Below, piece after piece: positions 1 through 5,519 of a stretch of 9,462 nucleotides of DNA. A program made the position numbers and the translations under genes. The notes under the pieces are model-generated. The model saw nothing but the letters and a program-made list of their open reading frames with translations. It was not told where the DNA came from and ran no database searches. Each line of letters begins with the position of its first letter. Position 1 is the first letter of the stretch. Source of the DNA: Candidatus Iainarchaeum sp. (lineage in GTDB: Archaea; Micrarchaeota; Micrarchaeia; Anstonellales; Bilamarchaeaceae); NCBI GenBank assembly GCA_028711485.1, contig JAQTSF010000026.1, positions 1-9,462 on the forward strand, written 5' to 3'.

Positions 1-1
1 C

Positions 2-76
2 AATAGTCGCATGCAAATTGCATCCACAGCTTCAGATACATTGTTTACAATGCACAGAAGAATGATGGAGGGTTAA
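2..76 (+). CDS. C-terminal tail of an unidentified upstream gene (5' partial)
   Basis: One reading frame is open from the left edge to a TAA at 74-76 and gives a 24-residue tail ending in HRRMMEG. The next frame is also open from the edge, to a TGA at 63-65, so the choice of frame is not certain. I prefer this one because its stop lies between the GGAGGG Shine-Dalgarno (67-72) and the ATG at 79, the spacing usual for translationally coupled genes here. The tail looks helical and has no motif I recognise, so no function is assigned. It may belong to the same operon as the following two genes. Confidence 0.4.
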   Translation, partial: NSRMQIASTASDTLFTMHRRMMEG

Positions 77-78
77 TT

Positions 79-375
79 ATGGTGCCCTATTCCAAAAGCG
101 AATTTTGTAAGATTTTAAGCGCAACAAACAAAGACGATTTTGCAAAAATACTGGAAAAATCCCAGATGAAATATGGTTATGATAAGAATACGAGGATATA
201 TAGCGTTAAATTCTATGTTAAAAAAGCAAAAGGAGTGAAAGAGGAAAGACTTCTAACCATGAGAGTTTCTCCAAATTTTTTGGAATATTCTCTTGCAGAT
301 TCAAAAGGAAAGGTTTTGGAATTACTAAGGCAGGAAGGAACTGCTATCAATTTCTCTGATTTTAAATCCAAATGA
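79..375 (+). CDS. Hypothetical protein, 98 aa, upstream of and overlapping rpiA
   Basis: I do not recognise this protein. It is small, lysine-rich and soluble: no signal peptide or membrane segment is visible. The N-terminal third looks helical (residues 1-30). The middle looks like beta strands (IYSVKFYV at about 41-48, then RLLTMRVS), and the C-terminus is a mixed tail. The ATG at 79 is chosen because GGAGGG lies at 67-72 with a six-base spacer. Its stop codon overlaps the first ATG of rpiA in an ATGA arrangement (372-375), so the two are probably co-translated. Co-transcription with rpiA does not by itself show a sugar-phosphate role. Reality as a gene is well supported by the ribosome binding site and overlap; function is unknown. 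Confidence 0.75.
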   Translation: MVPYSKSEFCKILSATNKDDFAKILEKSQMKYGYDKNTRIYSVKFYVKKAKGVKEERLLTMRVSPNFLEYSLADSKGKVLELLRQEGTAINFSDFKSK

Positions 376-1037
376 TGTTTATGTCCCAGGAAAAGATAAA
401 TGCTGCAAAAAAAGCCCTTGAATTTGTAAAAGATGAATTGATTATTGGATTAGGAAGTGGAACAACAATTCACGAATTCATTAAATTATTAGGAAAGCAA
501 GTGAGGGAACAACAATTAAAGATAGCTGCAGTCCCAACTTCTTATGATACTCAATTGCTTGCAATGGCTCAGGGAATACCTCTACTTCAGCCTGAACAAA
601 CTCCCTTTATAGATATTGCAATAGATGGAGCAGACTTAGTTGCAAAAGATTATTTGATTAAAGGAGGAGGAGGGGCACTTACAAGGGAAAAAATAATTGC
701 TTATGAAGCAAAAGAATTCATAGTTCTTGCAGATGAAGACAAACTAAAAAGAAAATCCTATCCCGTTCCTATAGAAGTTGTTCCTTTTTCAGCATTTTTT
801 GTAGCAAGACATCTTGCTAAAGAGGGATTACGCCCAGAATTAAGGCTTGCACAAAGAAGATTAGGACCAATAATAACCGATAATGGAAATTTTATACTTG
901 ATACAGACCTTAAAATAACCAATCCTAAAAAACTTGAAACAGAATTGAAACTAATACCTGGAGTAGTTGAAACAGGAATATTCACTAAATTTTCAAAAGT
1001 AATTATAGGAACAAAAAAAGGTTCGAGAATGTTATAA
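372..1037 (+). CDS. rpiA: Ribose-5-phosphate isomerase A
   Basis: This cytosolic enzyme interconverts ribose 5-phosphate and ribulose 5-phosphate in the non-oxidative pentose phosphate pathway. The family signatures are present in order: phosphate-binding GLGSGTT at residues 26-32, PTS at 55-57, DGAD at 85-88, and KGGGGALTREK at 97-107. The last contains the glutamate (E106) expected to be the catalytic base. IPGVVETGIF near residue 195 is also typical. Its 221 residues match the usual length. Three in-frame ATGs occur at 372, 375 and 381. The ATG at 372 overlaps the upstream stop, but none has a strong Shine-Dalgarno; the protein starting MSQEK at 381 aligns best with how the family usually begins, so the first three residues are uncertain. 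The epimerase and transketolase genes of the same pathway lie on the other strand further right. Confidence 0.96.
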   Translation: MMFMSQEKINAAKKALEFVKDELIIGLGSGTTIHEFIKLLGKQVREQQLKIAAVPTSYDTQLLAMAQGIPLLQPEQTPFIDIAIDGADLVAKDYLIKGGGGALTREKIIAYEAKEFIVLADEDKLKRKSYPVPIEVVPFSAFFVARHLAKEGLRPELRLAQRRLGPIITDNGNFILDTDLKITNPKKLETELKLIPGVVETGIFTKFSKVIIGTKKGSRML

Positions 1038-1067
1038 TTATCATTATCAACATTATTAGGTGATAAT

Positions 1068-1244
1068 TTGGAAATTCCTTCAACAGGTCAATGCATTGGT
1101 CATACTCTAAATGCCGAGGAAGCCAGAAGAATTGCGAATTTATATGAAAGCAAAGGATTCACTGCGAAAATTTTTGAAAAAAATGAAGCAGGATTGCTTC
1201 TTTTTGAAATTTGGATATTTAAAAAGAAAGAGGGGCTCATTTAA
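1068..1244 (+). CDS. Small hypothetical protein, 58 aa, TTG start
   Basis: An open frame of 58 codons begins with TTG at 1068, preceded by AGGTGAT at 1058-1064, a good Shine-Dalgarno with a short spacer. It ends at TAA 1242-1244. The predicted protein begins (M)EIPSTGQCIGHTLN, has a charged helix around residues 16-30 (EEARRIANLYESKG), then two beta-like stretches (FTAKIFEK and LLLFEIWIF) and a basic end. This reads like a compact alpha-beta-beta fold, with no motif I can name. It lies 30 bases after rpiA on the same strand and its last eight bases overlap the end of the converging MFS gene. The non-ATG start and short length make it easy to miss. The ribosome binding site and protein-like composition argue that it is real. 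Confidence 0.55.
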   Translation: MEIPSTGQCIGHTLNAEEARRIANLYESKGFTAKIFEKNEAGLLLFEIWIFKKKEGLI

Positions 1245-2400
1245 TTTTATATATTACAAAAACCAAAGCTATTACTGAAACTACTATTCCAAATGCAAAG
1301 GTTGATGGTGCACTAAATAATGGAAATACCCATAAAATACCAGCGAGCATGTTTGAAGGAATTTTTGATATTTTTGATATAGAATGATAGGCGCCTACAA
1401 CTATTTTATATTTTTCCTGTTCGCTATTTTTTAATGCAAGCATTTTTGCGCTTATTTCTATTATTGAATTAAACATTCCAAGCATTACAAAACCTAAAAA
1501 TAAACTAAACATCGAGGGAAGATATCCAAACAAAATTAAAGTCAGTATATAAATAAGCAACGCAAGAATAAACATTTTTTTTGTTCCTGTTCTATCATTC
1601 AATATTCCTGCAGGTACAGAGAACATTGCAAACATAGCACCATATCCTATATATGCAAGTGGAACAATATATGCAGGTAAAACATCAGCAGCTCTTAAAA
1701 TAAAAAACATTTCACTGAAACTTGCAATAAATACAATTGCGATTAATGTAAGCATTCCTCTGTTCTCTTTTGATAAAATATATCTAATTATTCCTTTAGA
1801 ATTATTTTTTGCTGGTTCCTCCCCATGTTTAAGGAAAAATAATAATGGTAGAGGAAAAATTGCAAATGCTGCAGCAATTAAAAATACATTTCTATATGCT
1901 TCTTCTTCAGGAATTCCAATAAAAACATATAATAACACAGATGCAAGGAGCGGTCCAAGTATTTTTCCAGACATATCTGCAACCTGTCTTATTCCGAAAA
2001 CCATTCCCCATTTCTTTTTATCTTCTGAAGCTATTAGGAGAACATCTCTTGCAACTGCTCTCACTCCTTTTCCGCTTCTTTCAAGAAATCTTACAATTAA
2101 TATATGGATCCATCCAGAAGCAAGATAAAATCCTATTTTCATAAATGAGGAAAAACTATACCCTAATATTGCAGTTCTTTTTTCATTGCCTATCTTACCT
2201 ATTATGCTTGCAGAAATTAAGCTAAATATTGCTATAGCTCCAACAGCAGCACTTTCTATAATCCCTATTTCAAATTGACTTGTCCCCAATACACTTACCA
2301 AAAATAAAGGAAGTAAAGGAAATATCATTTCACTACTTAAATCAGTAAAAAAACTCACAATTGAAAAAATAATCGTATTCTTACCTACAATTTTTTTCAT
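1237..2400 (-). CDS. Major facilitator superfamily transporter
   Basis: This is an integral membrane transporter of about 387 residues with roughly twelve hydrophobic segments. The opening SFFTDLSSEMIFPLLPLFL and the cytoplasmic block RFLERSGKGVRAVARDVLL, followed by FGIRQVADMSGKILGPL, mark a recognisable MFS_1 subfamily often annotated as putative multidrug or small-molecule exporters. Substrate cannot be told from sequence. The usual loop 2-3 motif (G-x-DR-x-GRR) is degenerate here (GKIGNEKR). The frame stays open upstream to a TTG at 2463, but the ATG at 2398-2400 is preferred: a GGTGAT Shine-Dalgarno lies at 2407-2412, and the extra 21 residues are encoded by the inverted-repeat leader. 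The gene reads towards rpiA and overlaps the small ORF at its 3' end. Confidence 0.88.
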   Translation of the reverse strand: MKKIVGKNTIIFSIVSFFTDLSSEMIFPLLPLFLVSVLGTSQFEIGIIESAAVGAIAIFSLISASIIGKIGNEKRTAILGYSFSSFMKIGFYLASGWIHILIVRFLERSGKGVRAVARDVLLIASEDKKKWGMVFGIRQVADMSGKILGPLLASVLLYVFIGIPEEEAYRNVFLIAAAFAIFPLPLLFFLKHGEEPAKNNSKGIIRYILSKENRGMLTLIAIVFIASFSEMFFILRAADVLPAYIVPLAYIGYGAMFAMFSVPAGILNDRTGTKKMFILALLIYILTLILFGYLPSMFSLFLGFVMLGMFNSIIEISAKMLALKNSEQEKYKIVVGAYHSISKISKIPSNMLAGILWVFPLFSAPSTFAFGIVVSVIALVFVIYKIK

Positions 2401-2465
2401 TTGAAAATCACCATTTTCAAATATTTGCTCATTCGGATTAAATTGTGATATTCGAATGAGCAAAT
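2399..2465 (-). promoter_or_regulatory. Structured leader of the MFS gene: two abutting inverted repeats
   Basis: Two perfect inverted repeats fill the region just before the transporter start. The outer one has 13-bp arms at 2423-2435 and 2453-2465 with a 17-base loop. The inner one has 10-bp arms at 2399-2408 and 2413-2422 with a 4-base loop, and it begins exactly where the outer ends. In the transcript the inner loop is GGUG, part of the GGUGAU Shine-Dalgarno, and the stem's last two bases are the A and U of the start codon. The outer loop contains AUCAC, complementary to GUGAU of the Shine-Dalgarno. This could be a translational switch or a tandem operator; it matches no riboswitch class I recognise. 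Confidence 0.6.
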
Positions 2466-2490
2466 CATTAGCGAATATTCTAAGTATATT

Positions 2491-2500
2491 ATTATATACT
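2491..2500 (-). promoter_or_regulatory. Candidate TATA box for the MFS gene
   Basis: On the minus strand AGTATATAAT lies about 26 bases before position 2470. Initiation there would start the transcript just upstream of the 13-bp repeat and give a leader of roughly 70 bases. The whole region is AT-rich, so other TATA-like matches exist. Confidence 0.4.
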
Positions 2501-2546
2501 ATTCTATTTTAAATTAAATTTAGAGTCTATATACACATTCAAAACC

Positions 2547-2555
2547 TTTTTATAA
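2547..2555 (+). promoter_or_regulatory. TATA box for the 154-aa gene (leaderless)
   Basis: TTTTTATAA is preceded by AAAACC, a plausible BRE-like context. Its centre is about 27 bases before the ATG at 2579, so transcription would begin at or next to the start codon. No Shine-Dalgarno is present, which agrees with a leaderless message. Confidence 0.55.
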
Positions 2556-2578
2556 CTTATCCTACTTATATTTATAAT

Positions 2579-3043
2579 ATGGCTAAATTACAATTCAAAA
2601 CAATTCCACCACAAAGAAAAGAGCAAATGCTTAAGCTTGTCACATCCTGGAAACAATATTCTGGAGATCCCGCCACTTTACTTGAAGGTTTAGCTATTTT
2701 GGCAAAACCAGGAAGAGTAAAAGAACTTCAACATCTAGCAATTTCTGACCCACATAATCTTAGATTATTTCTTGTTGATCATCCTAGAGGGGGATATGGT
2801 GAGAGAGGAACTGTAGAAATGGAAGATGCTGTTAGACTGCTTGCTTTAGTTCAAATGCATACTACTAGTATGCCTTTGGGTTATATCTCTCCTGAATTGT
2901 TTGCTGAATCTTTAGAGATAGTTGCAAGAGTTTTATTAAATGGCGAATCTATGCCAAGCAATTTAGTAAATCCAGCAGTATCCCTTGCATCGACTACAAT
3001 TAGAGGAATTGATTTGACTTTAGCTACTCCTTCATTATTCTAA
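2579..3043 (+). CDS. Hypothetical protein, 154 aa
   Basis: I do not recognise this protein. It appears soluble and mostly helical, with helices around residues 11-26, 32-43, 46-55, 80-95 and 105-122. A glycine/arginine-rich turn (HPRGGYGERG, 68-77) interrupts them, and the C-terminal part (126-154) is rich in Ser, Thr, Ala and Leu. There is no membrane segment, metal-binding cluster or nucleotide-binding motif. The ATG at 2579 is preceded by a TATA box at the distance expected for a leaderless transcript and has no Shine-Dalgarno. It is divergent from the MFS transporter, so the two may share regulation, and it sits upstream of dephospho-CoA kinase, which has its own TATA-like element and ribosome binding site. 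Coding reality is well supported by the long open frame and promoter position. Confidence 0.75.
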   Translation: MAKLQFKTIPPQRKEQMLKLVTSWKQYSGDPATLLEGLAILAKPGRVKELQHLAISDPHNLRLFLVDHPRGGYGERGTVEMEDAVRLLALVQMHTTSMPLGYISPELFAESLEIVARVLLNGESMPSNLVNPAVSLASTTIRGIDLTLATPSLF

Positions 3044-3078
3044 CTCTAAAAAGTAAATCCAATAATTCCTAATAACAC

Positions 3079-3088
3079 TATTTAAATA
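3079..3088 (+). promoter_or_regulatory. Candidate TATA box for dephospho-CoA kinase
   Basis: TATTTAAATA is centred about 25-28 bases before 3110, leaving a short leader that carries the GGAGG Shine-Dalgarno at 3113-3117, ahead of the ATG at 3125. Confidence 0.45.
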
Positions 3089-3124
3089 ATTTTATTTATC
3101 ATCTACTATTACGGAGGCCTAATA

Positions 3125-3628
3125 ATGAAAAAAATCTGCGAGGATTTAAAAGAAGAATTAAGAACTCCTTTTGGTAAATCATATCTTTCAGTAGAAAAAA
3201 TAATAGAAGACTATCCTAAACATAAAATAATAGCAGTTGGTGATCAAAGTGTTCTTTCTTTTTTGAGGGCAGGGGTAAAACCCTATGTTGCTGTTTTTGA
3301 TTTTAAAACTCTCAGGAAAAAGATACCTAAAAGGGATGAGGAGTATTTAAAAAAATCTTTTTTGGATATAAAGACAATTAGAAACCTCCCATCAACTGTA
3401 TCAAGAAGGCTTGTGCACATTGTACCTTTATTTTTGAGAAGTGGTGGAGCATTAAGGGTTTATGGAGAGGAAGATCTAACAGCTTTAATTTTTCTATACT
3501 TTGCAGTTGAGGGAATGGTTGTAGCCTACGGACAAAAAGATAAAGGAATAATTATAGCTGATCCGATTATAAATAGAAAAAGAGTTGAAGAATTAGTGGA
3601 TAAAATTATCCCTGGCCTTTTCCCATAA
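3125..3628 (+). CDS. GTP-dependent dephospho-CoA kinase (DUF359 family)
   Basis: This enzyme would phosphorylate dephospho-CoA to CoA using GTP, the last step of CoA synthesis in many archaea. It is unrelated to bacterial CoaE. Family signatures are clear: VGDQSVLSFLRAGVKP near residues 38-53, DFKTLR at 59-64 (usually D-x-KT-x-R), and GEEDLTALI at 114-122. YGQKDKGIIIAD follows at 135-146, where homologues have YGQP-x-x-G. The usual asparagine-proline-glycine stretch appears as NLPSTVS (87-93), a mild divergence. At 167 residues it has normal length. The ATG at 3125 follows GGAGG with a seven-base spacer. Its last 23 bases overlap the end of the converging small membrane protein gene. Confidence 0.9.
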   Translation: MKKICEDLKEELRTPFGKSYLSVEKIIEDYPKHKIIAVGDQSVLSFLRAGVKPYVAVFDFKTLRKKIPKRDEEYLKKSFLDIKTIRNLPSTVSRRLVHIVPLFLRSGGALRVYGEEDLTALIFLYFAVEGMVVAYGQKDKGIIIADPIINRKRVEELVDKIIPGLFP

Positions 3629-3785
3629 AATATAATGATACAAATGAAGCCAGAGCACCTATTGCTCCTACTCCTATTAAGATTTCCATAGAGTCGTTAG
3701 GATTCAGGGTGCTCCAAAAATATGCAAGCCCTGCCCCTATACAAATAGAAACTAATCCTTTTACAACAGTTATTGCTCCGCTCAT
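3606..3785 (-). CDS. Small two-helix membrane protein, 59 aa, coupled to the PRC-barrel gene
   Basis: An ATG at 3783-3785 opens a 59-codon frame ending at TAA 3606-3608. The protein has two clear membrane segments, about residues 4-25 (ITVVKGLVSICIGAGLAYFW) and 34-54 (EILIGVGAIGALASFVSLYF). A short polar hairpin (STLNPNDSM) joins them and a GKGQG tail follows, so it is probably an integral membrane protein with both ends on the same side. Its start overlaps the PRC-barrel stop as ATGA, the classic sign of translational coupling. Its 3' end overlaps the dephospho-CoA kinase gene by 23 bases on the opposite strand. No family is recognised. It could anchor the PRC-barrel protein at the membrane, but that is inference from coupling alone. 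Confidence 0.75.
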   Translation of the reverse strand: MSGAITVVKGLVSICIGAGLAYFWSTLNPNDSMEILIGVGAIGALASFVSLYFMGKGQG

Positions 3786-4024
3786 TCTTTCATTCCTTTA
3801 GTTACTACAATAACGTCTTCTACTGATTTTACATTTTTATATAAAATACTTTTTTCTCTTAAAACTTTTCTTGCATCATCTTTTGAATATGGTATTTGTT
3901 CAAGCAAAATTCTTGAAACTTCTCCTGATTCCAAATCAACAATAAAATCCTGCGCGTTTCCGAGGAACTTTCCTCCGTCAGTAAATATATCCATTCCATA
4001 CATTCTTGAGAGTTTTGTACTCAT
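3782..4024 (-). CDS. PRC-barrel domain protein
   Basis: This 80-residue protein is a single PRC-barrel. It starts SRMYGMDIFTDGGKFLGNAQDFIVD, the typical strand-turn-strand opening with G-x-x-LG. It continues with DLESGEVSRILLE at about 30-42, and ends KNVKSVEDVIVV at about 63-74, the usual closing strands. Small archaeal PRC-barrel proteins have been linked to cell division through the CdpB proteins that work with FtsZ and SepF; others are adaptors in RNA or photosynthetic complexes. Which role applies here is not shown by sequence. The ATG at 4024 follows a GGGGT-type ribosome binding site (4033-4037 region). The gene is first of a two-gene operon with the small membrane protein and is divergent from orc1/cdc6. 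Confidence 0.82.
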   Translation of the reverse strand: MSTKLSRMYGMDIFTDGGKFLGNAQDFIVDLESGEVSRILLEQIPYSKDDARKVLREKSILYKNVKSVEDVIVVTKGMKE

Positions 4025-4055
4025 TTTATTACCCCTGCACTACTCATTATAAAGA

Positions 4056-4070
4056 AAGGTTTAAAAAGTA
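4056..4070. promoter_or_regulatory. TATA-like element between the PRC-barrel operon and orc1/cdc6
   Basis: AGGTTTAAAAAG contains a nearly symmetrical TTTAAA core. On the minus strand it lies about 26-30 bases before a start site near 4034, with the PRC-barrel ribosome binding site just downstream. On the plus strand a second weak box, AGTTAAAAATG near 4097-4107, is better spaced for a leaderless orc1/cdc6 transcript. Assignments are tentative in such AT-rich DNA. Confidence 0.35.
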
Positions 4071-4126
4071 AACAACTAGAAGAAAAAGCTCCTTCAGTTA
4101 AAAATGTTTTCTTTTATATTTGATTT

Positions 4127-5314
4127 ATGGCTTCTTTTGATGAAATTCTCTCTAAACCTTCACTATTCAAAAATATTAATATTCTATCCCCACACTACGT
4201 TCCAAATATTTTACCTTTTAGAGATGGGCAAATTTCAGAAATAATGAACTTAATTTCTCCTGCTCTTAAAAATCAAAAACCAAGAAATATTTTTATATAC
4301 GGAAAAACAGGATCCGGCAAAACCTGCACCCTAAAACACATAATGCACAAATTCAATGTTTTGAATTCAAAAGCTTCAATGTGTTATATAAATTGCAGAA
4401 TTTATAATTCAAGATATAGATTGATGCAGAAACTTCTAAAACAATATGATCCATCCACAGATAAATCAGGTTTTGGATTACCATTTTTCTATGAAAAATT
4501 AATAGAATTTATGAATAAAGGAAATCACATAATAGTAGTTTTGGATGAAATAGATATGATTAAAGATTTGGATGAACTTATCTATACACTCACAAGAATA
4601 AACGATGAGGTTTCCTTGGGAAGTCTTACAATCATAGGAATATCCAATAGATTATCTTTCAAAAATGAATTAGATCCAAGAAGCAAAAGCAGTTTATATG
4701 AAAATGAAATAATGTTTCCTCCATATTCCTCTCTCCAGCTTAAACATATCCTTGAACAAAGAGTTTCAGAAGGATTTAGTGAAAATGCAGTTGAATCTTC
4801 AGCAATAAATCTTGCAGCTGCAATAACTGCACAAGAAAGTGGAGATGCAAGATATGCATTAAAACTTCTTTCAAAAGCAGGAGAGCTTGCAGAACAATCA
4901 AATAAAACCTTTATTTCTGATGAGGATGTTGAGCTCGCAAGAAAAAAAGTTGAAATTGATCTAATGCAGGAGGCGCTTTCCGGACTTCCGGAACATCATC
5001 AGCTTGTTCTCTATGCAATTGTTAGACTGTCCTCTTCAAACGCTCCTAGGTACTCTAGATTAGCAGAAGATAATTCTTTTGATGGATTTTTTCTATCAGG
5101 AGAAGTTTATGAGCAGTATTCATCATTATGTACTCAACTAGGTAAAAAATCAAAAACCTCTAGATCTTTTAGAGAATATATTAATGATTTGGAAATGCTT
5201 GGATTCATAGTTTCAAAAGTAAGTTCAAAAGGCATGAGGGGCCAAGCTACACTTATAAAACTAGGACATGAATCTCAGGATTTGCTTAAAATTCTTGAAA
5301 AAATATTTTCTTAA
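4127..5314 (+). CDS. Orc1/Cdc6 replication initiator
   Basis: This AAA+ ATPase binds replication origins and helps load the MCM helicase. Visible motifs are Walker A GKTGSGKT at 59-66, Walker B VVLDEID at 137-143, sensor 1 asparagine in GISN at 171-174, LDPRSKSSL at 182-190, and sensor 2 arginine in GDARYAL at 239-245. A C-terminal winged helix spans about 285-395, including the recognition-helix region SFREYINDLEMLGFI and a wing SSKGMRGQATLIKLG. At 395 residues it has normal length and all ATPase residues are present, so it should be active. The ATG at 4127 has no Shine-Dalgarno; a leaderless transcript is likely. No convincing origin recognition boxes were seen beside it, so an adjacent origin is not claimed. 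Confidence 0.95.
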   Translation: MASFDEILSKPSLFKNINILSPHYVPNILPFRDGQISEIMNLISPALKNQKPRNIFIYGKTGSGKTCTLKHIMHKFNVLNSKASMCYINCRIYNSRYRLMQKLLKQYDPSTDKSGFGLPFFYEKLIEFMNKGNHIIVVLDEIDMIKDLDELIYTLTRINDEVSLGSLTIIGISNRLSFKNELDPRSKSSLYENEIMFPPYSSLQLKHILEQRVSEGFSENAVESSAINLAAAITAQESGDARYALKLLSKAGELAEQSNKTFISDEDVELARKKVEIDLMQEALSGLPEHHQLVLYAIVRLSSSNAPRYSRLAEDNSFDGFFLSGEVYEQYSSLCTQLGKKSKTSRSFREYINDLEMLGFIVSKVSSKGMRGQATLIKLGHESQDLLKILEKIFS

Positions 5315-5348
5315 TTTTTAAGTAAAATCGCTGGGGGCGAGATTTGAA

Positions 5349-5380
5349 TTCACGGTTCTACAATTTTTTATTATAAAACT
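5349..5380 (-). other. Non-canonical T-arm intron of tRNA-Ser (position 53/54), 32 nt
   Basis: The insert splits T stem GCGAG (5381-5385) from T loop TTCAAAT (5342-5348). It has a good splicing core: positions 48-51 (CGCG) pair with intron bases CGTG (5351-5354) as a 4-bp central helix with one G-U. A three-base bulge AG^A follows on the 5' side and AA^T on the 3' side. The intron stem GTTTTA/TAGAAC (5374-5379 with 5355-5360) then pairs over six positions. The outer helix beyond the 3' bulge is poor, so it is a relaxed motif. Confidence 0.8.
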
Positions 5381-5406
5381 CTCGCGAAGGCAGATGCCCA
5401 ATAGTT

Positions 5407-5437
5407 TTAGGCAGGTATTCCACTTTTGGAATAAATA
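5407..5437 (-). other. Anticodon-loop intron of tRNA-Ser (position 37/38), 31 nt
   Basis: Removing these bases gives loop CTGCTAA closed by ATAGT/ACTAT. Inside the intron TATTCCA and TGGAATA form a perfect 7-bp hairpin with loop AAAG (5416-5433). The canonical bulge-helix-bulge is not fully met: of the four central pairs expected between positions 32-35 and the intron's 3' end, only G34-C and C35-G form. The boundary could also be 36/37, since both give the same mature sequence. Confidence 0.7.
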
Positions 5438-5519
5438 TAGCAGACTATCGCCCTACCGGACTAGGCGACCCCAGCATGAATACTTTTAAATTAGGCAACA
5501 AAACATTATTAACTCTCAT

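Larger units (their letters stand above)
5329..5475 (-). tRNA. tRNA-Ser(GCT) with two introns
   Basis: The minus strand encodes a class II tRNA. Its acceptor GCTGGGG (5469-5475) pairs with CCCCAGC (5330-5336), and a discriminator G lies at 5329. The D arm GCCT/GGGC holds the invariant AG and GG. The anticodon stem ATAGT/ACTAT encloses loop CTGCTAA with anticodon GCT (5439-5441). A long variable arm GGGC-ATCT-GCCT and a T arm GCGAG-TTCAAAT-CTCGC complete it. Long variable arm, anticodon and G73 all fit serine, reading AGC/AGU. These elements join only if 31 bases after position 37 and 32 bases between positions 53 and 54 are removed, leaving 84 nt. CCA is not encoded. It lies 44 bases after the transketolase C gene on the same strand and converges on orc1/cdc6. 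Confidence 0.88.

Noticed and set aside
758..985. Minus-strand open frame of 75 codons inside rpiA
   Set aside because: Wholly antisense to a gene with clear family motifs; no ribosome binding site or recognisable protein pattern.
1217..1231. T-rich stretch after the MFS stop as a terminator
   Set aside because: It is short, lies inside the small TTG-start frame, and such runs are common in this AT-rich DNA.
1941..2144. Plus-strand frame of 67 codons inside the MFS gene
   Set aside because: Antisense shadow of a hydrophobic coding region, rich in Leu and Phe as expected from reversed membrane codons.
2401..2463. Extending the MFS protein to the TTG at 2463
   Set aside because: The extra residues are encoded by the inverted-repeat leader, are not hydrophobic or family-like, and a Shine-Dalgarno supports the ATG at 2400.
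4025..4126. Replication origin next to orc1/cdc6
   Set aside because: Archaeal origins often lie beside this gene, but I saw no repeated origin recognition boxes or unwinding element in the 102-base gap, and none after the gene.
5414..5434. Palindrome ATTCCA...TGGAAT resembling an origin recognition box
   Set aside because: It is fully explained as the hairpin of the tRNA anticodon intron.
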